A DNA stretch of 7,300 nt from Desulfuromonadaceae bacterium (lineage in GTDB: Bacteria > Desulfobacterota > Desulfuromonadia > Desulfuromonadales > Geopsychrobacteraceae), in contig DAOWKG010000064.1 in the NCBI GenBank assembly GCA_030639985.1, positions 1 through 7,300 on the forward strand, read 5' to 3'. Positions 1 to 6,362 of this stretch are shown here, one piece after another. Every line of letters begins with the position of its first letter. Positions within the stretch are counted from its first letter, which is position 1. The translations under genes were made by a program, and so were the position numbers. The notes under the pieces were generated by a model. That model was not told the origin of the DNA, searched no databases, and saw only the letters and a list, made by a program, of their open reading frames with translations.

Positions 1-728
1 CGTGAAACTAACGCCTTGCCAATCCGTTTCTCTTTTACAACCTGTTCGTGCAAAATGCCATCGACCCGCTGTCTGATCCGCAGAACTTTTTCGTCCGGTT
101 CAATGTGAATATCGGAGGCACCTACCTGTACCGCATCCTCAAACAATGACTTCAACAACCGCACTACGGGAGCATCTTCAACATCAGTTTCGGCCAACAA
201 TTGCTCCAGGTTGGCATCACCGTGCGACAGCTCTTCACCAAGTTCTTCAGCGATATTGACAATTTCTTGAGTACGCCGATATACCGTATCAATTGCCTTG
301 AGCAGTTCCGACTCATAAACAACCGCCAAAGTAATCGGTTGTTTAAGAATTTTGGTCAGTTCATCATAAGCATAAATATCGGTCGGGTCAGCAACCCCAA
401 CCAACAACCGGCTCTCCTCTTGATTTAGTACTATCGCACGAAATCGACGCGCTGCCGTTTCGGGGAGTAACCGCACCACCTCAGGATTATAGTTGTAGTG
501 TTTTAAATCGATAAATTGCAGATGCATCTGCGTAGCAAGAAATTCGTGAAATTGCTGCGAGGTTACCAAGCCAAGCCCGATCAAGGTGTTGCCAAGCTTG
601 CTGCCAGTTTTTTTCTGGGCCGCCAACGCACCCATCAATTGCTCGTCAGTAATAATTCCATTTTTAACCAGAAGATCACCGATACGAATTTTTTGTCTGG
701 GAGCTTTCGGTTTTAGATTATCCATCAT
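1..728 (-). CDS. mshE: MSHA pilus extension ATPase MshE, N-terminal part (3' end cut by window)
   Basis: Cytoplasmic GspE/PilB-type ATPase that powers assembly of the MSHA pilus. The frame is open from 728 to the window edge, giving 242 codons of a protein that is usually about 570 residues. Residues 15-38 and 44-67 form two 24-residue MshEN motifs with a 5-residue spacer (R15, G17, G24, L31, L35, Q38; then K44, G46, G53, L64, Q67). This is the known c-di-GMP binding arrangement of MshE. Residues about 200-235 carry the conserved ASDIHIEP block and the following RQRVDGIL segment of secretion ATPases. Walker A, Asp box, Walker B and the zinc-binding cysteines lie beyond the window, so catalytic competence cannot be judged. 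Two tandem ATG codons (728 and 725) are possible starts; I take the first. The gene begins 18 bases after the mshN stop behind a weak GTGGG ribosome site, so coupling to mshN is likely. Identification is very secure. Confidence 0.95.
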   Translation of the reverse strand, partial: MMDNLKPKAPRQKIRIGDLLVKNGIITDEQLMGALAAQKKTGSKLGNTLIGLGLVTSQQFHEFLATQMHLQFIDLKHYNYNPEVVRLLPETAARRFRAIVLNQEESRLLVGVADPTDIYAYDELTKILKQPITLAVVYESELLKAIDTVYRRTQEIVNIAEELGEELSHGDANLEQLLAETDVEDAPVVRLLKSLFEDAVQVGASDIHIEPDEKVLRIRQRVDGILHEQVVKEKRIGKALVS

Positions 729-746
729 TAGCTATCAACCCACTGA

Positions 747-2039
747 TTATAGTTGCTGTAAACGACTGCTACTATAGCTACGCAGTCGCTCTTCCAGACC
801 CGGCAGTGCCAGCGCCTGACGATATGCTTTGCCGGCTTGCTTGTAATTACCATCCTGATCCGTTGCTAAAGCCCTGCCAAACCACCAGAGAGCATTATTG
901 GGTCGCACCTGCAATAAAGAATTATAGGTCACGGCAGCACTATTAAACTGCCCCGCTTCTTGCTGCAGCACCGCCAATAAAGCATAATATTCCAAATCTT
1001 TGCTAACAACTGGGGTCGGTTTCGCCTGGAGCAATTCCATGGCGGCACTATAGTGTTGCCGTTCTAAAAGCAATCGGGCAAAAGTTTTACGTAATTGGTA
1101 GTTTGCCGGTTGCAATGCCAACCCCTGCGTCAACACCTCCTCAGCCTGATCAAATTGTTGCTGCCGTTGTAATAAATCAACCAGTTGCAACCGGGCAGCA
1201 AGCAATTCCTGATTCAGTACCAAGGCACGTCTCAAACTCTTCTCTGCAGCAACAGTATCACCATTTTCAAGCTGTTTCAGCGCCGCGTTGAAAGCCTGTT
1301 GATCAGGAGCAACACTATTATTTTTTTTACTTATTTGCGGAGCTACCGTAGCTGGATGTAGTGGTTCTGCAACTGGCTCGACATCCGCCACAGGTGTAGT
1401 TGTGAGCGGTAAAGACTCAATGGCTGGGCTATCAATATCAATCAATAGTTGATAACCCTGGCTTGGTACTTCAACCAACTGAAAACTTTGCACTTCGGCA
1501 CCGCTTTCCATATCAACCAGTAATCGCAAGGCACCATTTTGTGGTAGCAAACTGATGCGTTTAAGAATGGGGCCGGCAAGGGGAGGGATTTCAAAATCTG
1601 CCCCCATATTGGCACGATTGAAACTTACTACCAACCCCGCACCGTCGGCTCCACTTGGCAATAAACTGTATTCTGGCAGCTGGGCAAAAGAAAGGTGCAA
1701 ACGGGCACGCTTGTCGGCTTCAACCACCGCCAAAGTAAGCAGTTCGGTACCACCAACATTCTCCTTTTGCTGCGCGGGGGCAATGATTGCCGGTTGTAAC
1801 TGCGCAACAACTGGTGCCGTAGTTTGCGCAACCGGATTTTCTGCCAACCGACCTGGAACCATCTTGATCCCGAACCAGACAATTGCCGCCACTACTACTA
1901 ATCCGGCGAGCACTATTATGAATGTTTGGGCCGATTTGTTCCCGGTCACCGGAACCGGAATTTCGTTAACCGGCAATTCACCCCCTTCCGGTTTTTGCCG
2001 TTTTTCCAAATCACGCAACATTTCGTTGATCAAACTCAT
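747..2039 (-). CDS. mshN: MSHA biogenesis protein MshN (membrane-anchored, AMIN-like plus TPR)
   Basis: Accessory protein of MSHA pilus biogenesis, 430 residues. It begins with the MshN hallmark MSLINEMLRDLEKRQ, a short cytoplasmic tail. One membrane segment follows at about residues 38-59 (FIIVLAGLVVVAAIVWFGI), and the rest should be periplasmic. After an Ala/Pro/Gln-rich linker (about 65-95), residues about 100-203 look like an AMIN-type beta domain, with repeated strands such as ARLHLSF, LRLLVDM and YQLLIDID. AMIN domains are known to bind peptidoglycan and to occur in secretin-associated proteins. A second low-complexity linker (about 204-245) leads to tetratricopeptide-like helices covering about 247-418. 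The start ATG overlaps the mshM stop in an ATGA, with a GGGG ribosome site 7 bases upstream. The gene is followed closely by mshE. By family knowledge and context it probably helps secretin or complex assembly; its exact biochemical role is not established from sequence. The AMIN call is by eye. Confidence 0.92.
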   Translation of the reverse strand: MSLINEMLRDLEKRQKPEGGELPVNEIPVPVTGNKSAQTFIIVLAGLVVVAAIVWFGIKMVPGRLAENPVAQTTAPVVAQLQPAIIAPAQQKENVGGTELLTLAVVEADKRARLHLSFAQLPEYSLLPSGADGAGLVVSFNRANMGADFEIPPLAGPILKRISLLPQNGALRLLVDMESGAEVQSFQLVEVPSQGYQLLIDIDSPAIESLPLTTTPVADVEPVAEPLHPATVAPQISKKNNSVAPDQQAFNAALKQLENGDTVAAEKSLRRALVLNQELLAARLQLVDLLQRQQQFDQAEEVLTQGLALQPANYQLRKTFARLLLERQHYSAAMELLQAKPTPVVSKDLEYYALLAVLQQEAGQFNSAAVTYNSLLQVRPNNALWWFGRALATDQDGNYKQAGKAYRQALALPGLEERLRSYSSSRLQQL

Positions 2040-2944
2040 CTTAACGCCCCGAAAGCCAGGAATGTCATAACTGCTACGGCCATCACCAAGCCAAATTCCA
2101 ATGCATAAAGTGGGAATATTTTTTTCCGGGTCGATTTTAAATCAGCACTATCCTTAATCGCAGCAGCAACCATATTACGCCCGATACTCCTTACCCCTTT
2201 ACCGTATGCTACCAGTAACGCTTTATGGCTCAACAGATTGACGATACGCGGCACCCCATTACTTGCACGGTGCAATAATTTTACCGCCGCCGGGGTAAAA
2301 GGATTGACCCCTTGGAATCCAGCAATTTGTAATCGATGTTCCAGATAGGCGGACAGTTCCGTTTGCTGCAACGCTTCTAAGGTGTACGAAAAAGTGATCC
2401 GCTGGCGTAATTGGCGCAAGTTATCATTAGCAAGTCGTTGTTCAAATTCTGGTTGGGCAAAAAAGTATATGTGCAGCAATTTCTCTTTTTCGGTTTCTAA
2501 ATTACTGAGCAACCGCAATGCCTCGAGACTTTTATGGGGCATTGCCTGAGCTTCATCAATCAAAACCACCAACGGTCGTTGTAATTCCCGCAGGCGCACC
2601 AATTCGATAAAAATTTTCTGTTGGATTTGCTGCAACGAAGCATCGGCAGGAAGATTCAGCTGCAAATCGTGGCTGATTGCCTGATACAGTTCTAGCGGAG
2701 TCAACAACGGGTTGGGCAGATAAGCAGTCGCGCAATCGGGCTGTAATATTTTTAACAGCTGGCGGCATAAAAGGGTTTTACCAGTACCAACCTCACCGGT
2801 TACCCGAACAAACCCCTCACCGTTACGTAATGCCACCAACAACACATTTAGTGCCTCTTGATGGCCACTGTAACGATAAAAATATTCGGTATCCGGGGTC
2901 AGAGAAAATGGTTTTTCCCGGAGGCCAAAAAACTGCTCATACAT
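2036..2944 (-). CDS. mshM: MSHA biogenesis AAA+ ATPase MshM (ExeA-like)
   Basis: ATPase of the ExeA/GspA family, 302 residues, opening with the family signature MYEQFFGLREKPFSLTPD. Walker A is GEVGTGKT at 50-57 (K56, T57). Walker B is LVVLIDEAQ at 125-133 (D130, E131). A sensor-1-like FAQPEF block lies at 162-167, and the sensor-2 segment NGVPRIVNLL at 229-238 (R233). The C-terminus has one hydrophobic segment at about 277-300, so the ATPase should be cytoplasmic and anchored at the inner membrane. Unlike Aeromonas ExeA, there is no room for a periplasmic peptidoglycan-binding domain, because the protein ends two residues after the membrane segment. That function may be supplied by MshN, which is encoded immediately downstream with a 4-base overlap (ATGA). 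The start fits the family N-terminus exactly and has AGG 9 bases upstream. The role in secretin placement is inferred from ExeA/GspA. Confidence 0.94.
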   Translation of the reverse strand: MYEQFFGLREKPFSLTPDTEYFYRYSGHQEALNVLLVALRNGEGFVRVTGEVGTGKTLLCRQLLKILQPDCATAYLPNPLLTPLELYQAISHDLQLNLPADASLQQIQQKIFIELVRLRELQRPLVVLIDEAQAMPHKSLEALRLLSNLETEKEKLLHIYFFAQPEFEQRLANDNLRQLRQRITFSYTLEALQQTELSAYLEHRLQIAGFQGVNPFTPAAVKLLHRASNGVPRIVNLLSHKALLVAYGKGVRSIGRNMVAAAIKDSADLKSTRKKIFPLYALEFGLVMAVAVMTFLAFGALR

Positions 2945-3018
2945 AGTTTACAACCTAGCGCCAATATCCAACATATCACCGTCAACGGCGGATGGTTCAC
3001 CGTATCGGCAGCCTGCCA
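2945..3018. other. mshL-mshM intergenic gap, 74 bases
   Basis: This is the only gap of any size in the window; all other junctions overlap or are separated by 18 bases. It holds the mshM ribosome site (AGG at 2954-2956 on the minus strand) and a TTGACG hexamer (minus strand, 2985-2980) that resembles a sigma-70 -35 box. No well-spaced -10 box follows it. Short inverted repeats (GGCAG/CTGCC near the mshL stop, and CCGT/ACGG around 2980-2990) have loops of one to three bases and no U-tract, so they are not convincing terminators. It may be a plain spacer or a weak internal regulatory region. Confidence 0.5.
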
Positions 3019-4725
3019 TTAAAATTTTCGCCATTCCTTCTGAAACTGTGGAGCCAGCCGATCGATTCGTTGTTTCGAAGCATCCAAACTTGCATCCCAC
3101 CCGGTAGCGTTATCAATGACTAGTGGACGCAGTAAAATGATAAGTTCACTTTTGATCGATTTTGACTTGGTGTGACGGAACAAAGATCCAAGCCCGGGAA
3201 TATCACTCAACAATGGCACCCCGGCATCATCCTTGAGGGTTTTTTCCTGCATCAACCCGCCAATAACAATCAATTGACCACTTCGGGCAAATACGACACT
3301 ATCAGATTCACGAATGGTACTGAGTGCCAGAGGGATATTCTGATCGACACCAAAGGCACTGATTCTTTTGGTTTGATCAACAACCTCACTGACCGCCGGA
3401 TGGATATGGAGGGTGATCCCCCCATGCGGGTCAATTTGTGGGGTAACATCGAGGGCAATCCCCGAAAAGAACGGCGTCAAAGTAATATCGGATGACGTTG
3501 TTGTCGAAGTTCCGGTAGTGCTGTCACTGGAGATATCGGTAACAAAAAATTCATCGGAACCAACTTTGATGACCGCTTTCTGATTGTTGAGCGTCGAAAT
3601 TCTGGGGCTGGACAACACCTGGACATCGCCTTGCGTCTCCAACATTTCAACGAAACCCTGAAAATCATTTAAATTTAAAGCCAGGCTGAAGACCCCGCCA
3701 AAGGCAAGCGAATCCAGCCCATTTGGCAATATCCCACCAGGGGCTAAGTTACCGCTATTTCCAACACTTTCAGACAACCCATTGTTAAACACCGTACCAC
3801 CACCAGTTTGTCCCACCAGAACGCTTTGGCCAGTGGCTGGGTTTCCTAGAGCAGCCCAATTTATCCCCGACTGAAAACCATCGGCCAGGCTTACTTCGAT
3901 AATTTTAGCTTCGATAATAACCTGTCGCTGTAGGTTACCCTGAACCGACTGCAAATACTCTTCTACCAGGCGCAATTCATCTGGCATCGCCACCACCACG
4001 ACAACACTTGCCAGCGGCTGAATAACTACCCGGCGGCCAGCTTCACTACCAACTATCCCCTCAATCGCAGCCTGTAGTCCCTGCCAAAAATCGGCTGTCG
4101 ATTCGGTATCAATCTGGCTGCCGGAACTGGTTCCGTTGCTACGACGGCCACCGTCATCGGCATCACTGCTATCGGTAACCTGTCCGGAACTGACCCGCGT
4201 TTGCGAAATTCCCTTACGCACCAGATTGAGGTAGTTCACCTGGAAAGTCCGCGCCTGCATCCCCGCCGACATTATCTGATAAATATTTCCGGTCTTTAGG
4301 TATGGGTAACCATAGACATTTTTGATAACCTGTAGAACTTCGGCAACGGTAGTGCTCTTTAAATCGACACTGATTTCACCGGCAACGTCAGGATGAACCA
4401 CCATGCTGAGGGGGCTACCCTCGACCAGGCTCATAAAGAAATCTCGTGCGGGCACTTTGCTTGCGGCAATATCAAAGCGTGGTTCCGCTTCACTGTGCGG
4501 TGCAATATAGGCTTCCAATGGCGGTGGAATTAGTGCCGATCTAATTTCAGCCGGGGGTGGCGGTACTGCCCCTTTAGCGACAGGGACATCTGGCTCTGTC
4601 AGAGCTTTATCGATTGCTGCTAACGGGACACCACCCCTTGGAGTCGGAGCACACCCGGCAAAAATAAGTAGACAAATCATGCCCGAGATAGCCCCTCGGC
4701 AGAGCGGCAATGATAACAATTTCAC
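3019..4725 (-). CDS. mshL: MSHA outer-membrane secretin MshL (lipoprotein)
   Basis: Secretin that forms the outer-membrane channel for the MSHA pilus, 568 residues. Residues 1-25 are a lipoprotein signal peptide with lipobox IFAGC, so lipidation is expected at C25. A Pro-rich stretch (about 48-75) leads to an STN/N0-type domain at about 84-150, then an N1-like region at about 158-262 interrupted by a Ser/Asp/Gly-rich insert (178-210). The secretin core spans about 267-538. It includes QVIIEAKIIEVSL (268-280), the gate-type loop LSSPRISTLNNQKAVIKVG (371-389), a Ser/Thr-rich loop (398-415), and the signature VPLLSDIPGLGSLFR (503-517) followed by ELIILLRP (527-534). The start is GTG at 4725, overlapping the mshK stop in a GTGA, with GGGAG 6 bases upstream. 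Length and domain order are normal for MshL, and nothing is missing. It follows the alignment-complex genes and precedes mshM, as in classical MSHA loci. Confidence 0.96.
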   Translation of the reverse strand: MKLLSLPLCRGAISGMICLLIFAGCAPTPRGGVPLAAIDKALTEPDVPVAKGAVPPPPAEIRSALIPPPLEAYIAPHSEAEPRFDIAASKVPARDFFMSLVEGSPLSMVVHPDVAGEISVDLKSTTVAEVLQVIKNVYGYPYLKTGNIYQIMSAGMQARTFQVNYLNLVRKGISQTRVSSGQVTDSSDADDGGRRSNGTSSGSQIDTESTADFWQGLQAAIEGIVGSEAGRRVVIQPLASVVVVVAMPDELRLVEEYLQSVQGNLQRQVIIEAKIIEVSLADGFQSGINWAALGNPATGQSVLVGQTGGGTVFNNGLSESVGNSGNLAPGGILPNGLDSLAFGGVFSLALNLNDFQGFVEMLETQGDVQVLSSPRISTLNNQKAVIKVGSDEFFVTDISSDSTTGTSTTTSSDITLTPFFSGIALDVTPQIDPHGGITLHIHPAVSEVVDQTKRISAFGVDQNIPLALSTIRESDSVVFARSGQLIVIGGLMQEKTLKDDAGVPLLSDIPGLGSLFRHTKSKSIKSELIILLRPLVIDNATGWDASLDASKQRIDRLAPQFQKEWRKF

Positions 4726-5108
4726 AGATTGCTCCCTTTCGCGATATCCATATTTGCAGATATCTTTTTCAAACCGGTTCCAGCACGGCGCAAGACAATT
4801 TTATTCTGATTATTTTTAAGGACAACCAGATCAGACTCAATTTTGACAACCTTGTAACCACTAATCACATCACCAGTTTGCAACGATTTTCCGTTGATTA
4901 CGGCAACCGATCGCTGGGCCGAAATCAATACTGCCATTAAGTTCCAGTTTTCGGTTGCTACCGATTGTTTAGCCACTGCTGCAACCGCAGAAACCGGGTA
5001 ATTAACCGGTCGCATCGGATCGGCTAACTCACTGTTTGCTGCCGTTGCTGCTCCCACAACCAGCAACGATAAAAACGCTACGATAATTAAATTAGGTACC
5101 TTAGCCAC
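4722..5108 (-). CDS. mshK: MSHA biogenesis protein MshK (PilP/GspC-like periplasmic protein)
   Basis: Small exported protein, 128 residues. Residues about 5-23 are a hydrophobic signal segment ending in ATA, so cleavage near A23/A24 is plausible; an uncleaved anchor cannot be excluded. The mature part has DPMRP at 30-34, a motif shared by PilP, GspC and MshK-type proteins. A short beta-rich domain follows at about 55-110 (WNLMAVLISAQRSVAVINGK, then LQTGDVISGYKVVKI and KIVLRRAG), resembling the homology region by which GspC and PilP contact the secretin. It probably links the PilN/MshJ pair to MshL. The start is GTG at 5108 inside the end of mshJ (8-base overlap), supported by a strong GGAGGG ribosome site. 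The protein is poorly conserved in sequence across species; the name rests on position, size and the DPMRP motif. Confidence 0.88.
   Translation of the reverse strand: MAKVPNLIIVAFLSLLVVGAATAANSELADPMRPVNYPVSAVAAVAKQSVATENWNLMAVLISAQRSVAVINGKSLQTGDVISGYKVVKIESDLVVLKNNQNKIVLRRAGTGLKKISANMDIAKGSNL
4732..4736 (-). promoter_or_regulatory. Ribosome binding site for mshL
   Basis: The minus strand reads GGGAG, 6 bases before the GTG at 4725 and inside the end of mshK. It supports the GTG start, which places the lipoprotein signal peptide directly at the N-terminus. Confidence 0.7.
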
Positions 5109-5760
5109 CGATCCAACCCTCCGACAAACTCAAGGTATAGACTTGCAACCGGATAGTTGCTTCTGGATACTTCAAGGTTTCTATCTCAACTTGTTCCCAG
5201 ACCATCGCCTGGGGAAGCTGTTCCAGTTGCCGTAAATATCGCATCATAGTCAAATAGTCTCCCGAAAATTTGAGGTTCAGTCGATGCCGATACAGGGTTG
5301 GCATCACCACAGACTCATCAGCTTGCAAATCCAGATTCAAAGGCTCTGGAGAGAGATTTTCGAGGGAGATTAATTTTAGTTTTTTCTGCTGTGTCAGGAG
5401 GCTTTTCAATAGTTCGGGCATATCGCGTGGCGAAACCAGATTGACTATATTGGTTTCCAGCTGTTGTTGCAGGTGGTCTGATTCGGTCTCTAGCACTTCA
5501 AGCCGCAAACGGTTTTTACGATTCGGGTCGTTTGCCTCTCGAGCTAAAATAGTGGCTTCCTGAATCCGTAAAAGGTCGAGTTTCACAGTTAAATCTGCGA
5601 TACTCCGCGTCGCCATTCGGCGCTGTTTAGAAACAGGCTCTAAAACCAGTAAATTAACCAAGAACACCAGCACCACAACAGCACACACCAGCAGCACAAT
5701 CCGCTCACGCTTTGCCCGCTGATCAAACCACTGAGATATCGATAAAGATTTAAGTGTCAT
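5101..5760 (-). CDS. mshJ: MSHA biogenesis protein MshJ (PilO/GspM-like)
   Basis: Bitopic inner-membrane protein of 219 residues, the PilO/GspM counterpart of the MSHA alignment complex. A short basic cytoplasmic N-terminus (1-20, ending RAKRER) precedes a membrane helix at about 21-40 (IVLLVCAVVVLVFLVNLLVL). Residues about 45-105 are predicted coiled coil, rich in Leu, Glu, Gln and Arg. The C-terminal part, about 125-214, has the alternating strand/helix pattern of the ferredoxin-like PilO fold: RHRLNLKFSGDYLTMMRYLR, then VEIETLKYPEATIRLQVYTL. The ATG overlaps the stop of the PilN-like gene in an ATGA with only a weak upstream ribosome site, which suggests reinitiation. Its end overlaps mshK by 8 bases. 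It is expected to pair with the PilN-like protein through the coiled coils; this pairing is inferred from PilN/PilO. Confidence 0.92.
   Translation of the reverse strand: MTLKSLSISQWFDQRAKRERIVLLVCAVVVLVFLVNLLVLEPVSKQRRMATRSIADLTVKLDLLRIQEATILAREANDPNRKNRLRLEVLETESDHLQQQLETNIVNLVSPRDMPELLKSLLTQQKKLKLISLENLSPEPLNLDLQADESVVMPTLYRHRLNLKFSGDYLTMMRYLRQLEQLPQAMVWEQVEIETLKYPEATIRLQVYTLSLSEGWIGG
5117..5122 (-). promoter_or_regulatory. Strong ribosome binding site for mshK
   Basis: The minus strand reads GGAGGG, 8 bases before the GTG at 5108, within the last codons of mshJ. It is the best Shine-Dalgarno match in the window and decides the GTG start. Confidence 0.75.
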
Positions 5761-6362
5761 TGGCTTATCTCGGTTACTGAATCGAGGGTAAACTCTACTT
5801 GACCGCTATGTTCTTCTAGACGTTGCAATTGCAATCGCGCAAACAGCTGTCCGCCAAAAACATCTTTCTCCCCCAGCAACTGCAAATATTCGGGTACCTT
5901 TTCAGCCGTTACAGCACCCCCAGCAAGCTGGACTTTCCGTCCGCCAGCCAACAGTGAAATACGCTGTAACCACACTCCCGGTTGTCGATAGCGGGCCAAG
6001 TTTTCTAGTGGCCCCAAAATCAGATCATTGCCACCCCGATCCTGAGTAGTAAAATAATCAAGTGCTTTACGCTGCCCTTGTACTTCTTGCTCGAGGCGGG
6101 TAATTTTTTCCTCTAATAATTTATTCAGTTTACGTTCGGGATGCTGTTGTTCCAAACTGATAATCAGATCTGTGGCAACCCGTTGTTGCTGTTGCAACGG
6201 CACAAGCTGTTTTTTTAGCGTCGTCATCTGCCAGTAGTCAAAAACCGAAACCAGCACCAAACAGATAGCAACTCCAACTAAAACCAATCCCGCCATCCGG
6301 CTTTGAAATGGCTCAGGCTTGTCAATCAGCTCCCCTTGATAGAGATTAATCTGCTGCCGCAT
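5757..6362 (-). CDS. PilN-like MSHA alignment-complex protein (MshI2-type)
   Basis: Bitopic inner-membrane protein of 201 residues. It begins MRQQINLYQGEL; the INL(Y/L) motif (residues 5-8) is the cytoplasmic segment by which PilN docks to PilM, here presumably MshI. A membrane helix lies at about 24-44 (AGLVLVGVAICLVLVSVFDYW). A Gln/Leu/Glu-rich coiled coil covers about 47-105, and residues about 115-199 look like a small alpha/beta domain (ARYRQPGVWLQRISL, EYLQLLGEKDVFGGQLFARL, VEFTLDSV). This matches PilN and GspL C-terminal folds. The start ATG overlaps the mshI stop in a TAATG, with AGGAG 8 bases upstream. The downstream neighbour mshJ overlaps by 4 bases. Several MSHA loci call this gene mshI2, but naming varies, so I leave the symbol empty. 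The PilN assignment itself is secure. Confidence 0.9.
   Translation of the reverse strand: MRQQINLYQGELIDKPEPFQSRMAGLVLVGVAICLVLVSVFDYWQMTTLKKQLVPLQQQQRVATDLIISLEQQHPERKLNKLLEEKITRLEQEVQGQRKALDYFTTQDRGGNDLILGPLENLARYRQPGVWLQRISLLAGGRKVQLAGGAVTAEKVPEYLQLLGEKDVFGGQLFARLQLQRLEEHSGQVEFTLDSVTEISQ

Noticed and set aside
201..777. Plus-strand reading frames opposite mshE and the mshN end
   Set aside because: They are antisense to a secure mshE frame, have no recognisable domains and atypical composition.
1555..2108. Plus-strand 171-codon frame opposite mshN, and the smaller frame after it
   Set aside because: Low-complexity Thr/Ala/Ser translation mirroring the mshN linker and membrane region; no ribosome site logic or family resemblance.
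2980..2990. CCGT/ACGG inverted repeat in the mshL-mshM gap as an operator or hairpin
   Set aside because: Four-bp arms with a two-base loop; expected by chance in a stretch this size.
3000..3018. GGCAG/CTGCC inverted repeat just after the mshL stop as a terminator
   Set aside because: The loop is one base (or three with a 4-bp stem), and no U-tract follows.
3172..3668. Frames on both strands within the mshL secretin core
   Set aside because: They overlap the strongest secretin signatures in the true frame and encode nothing recognisable.
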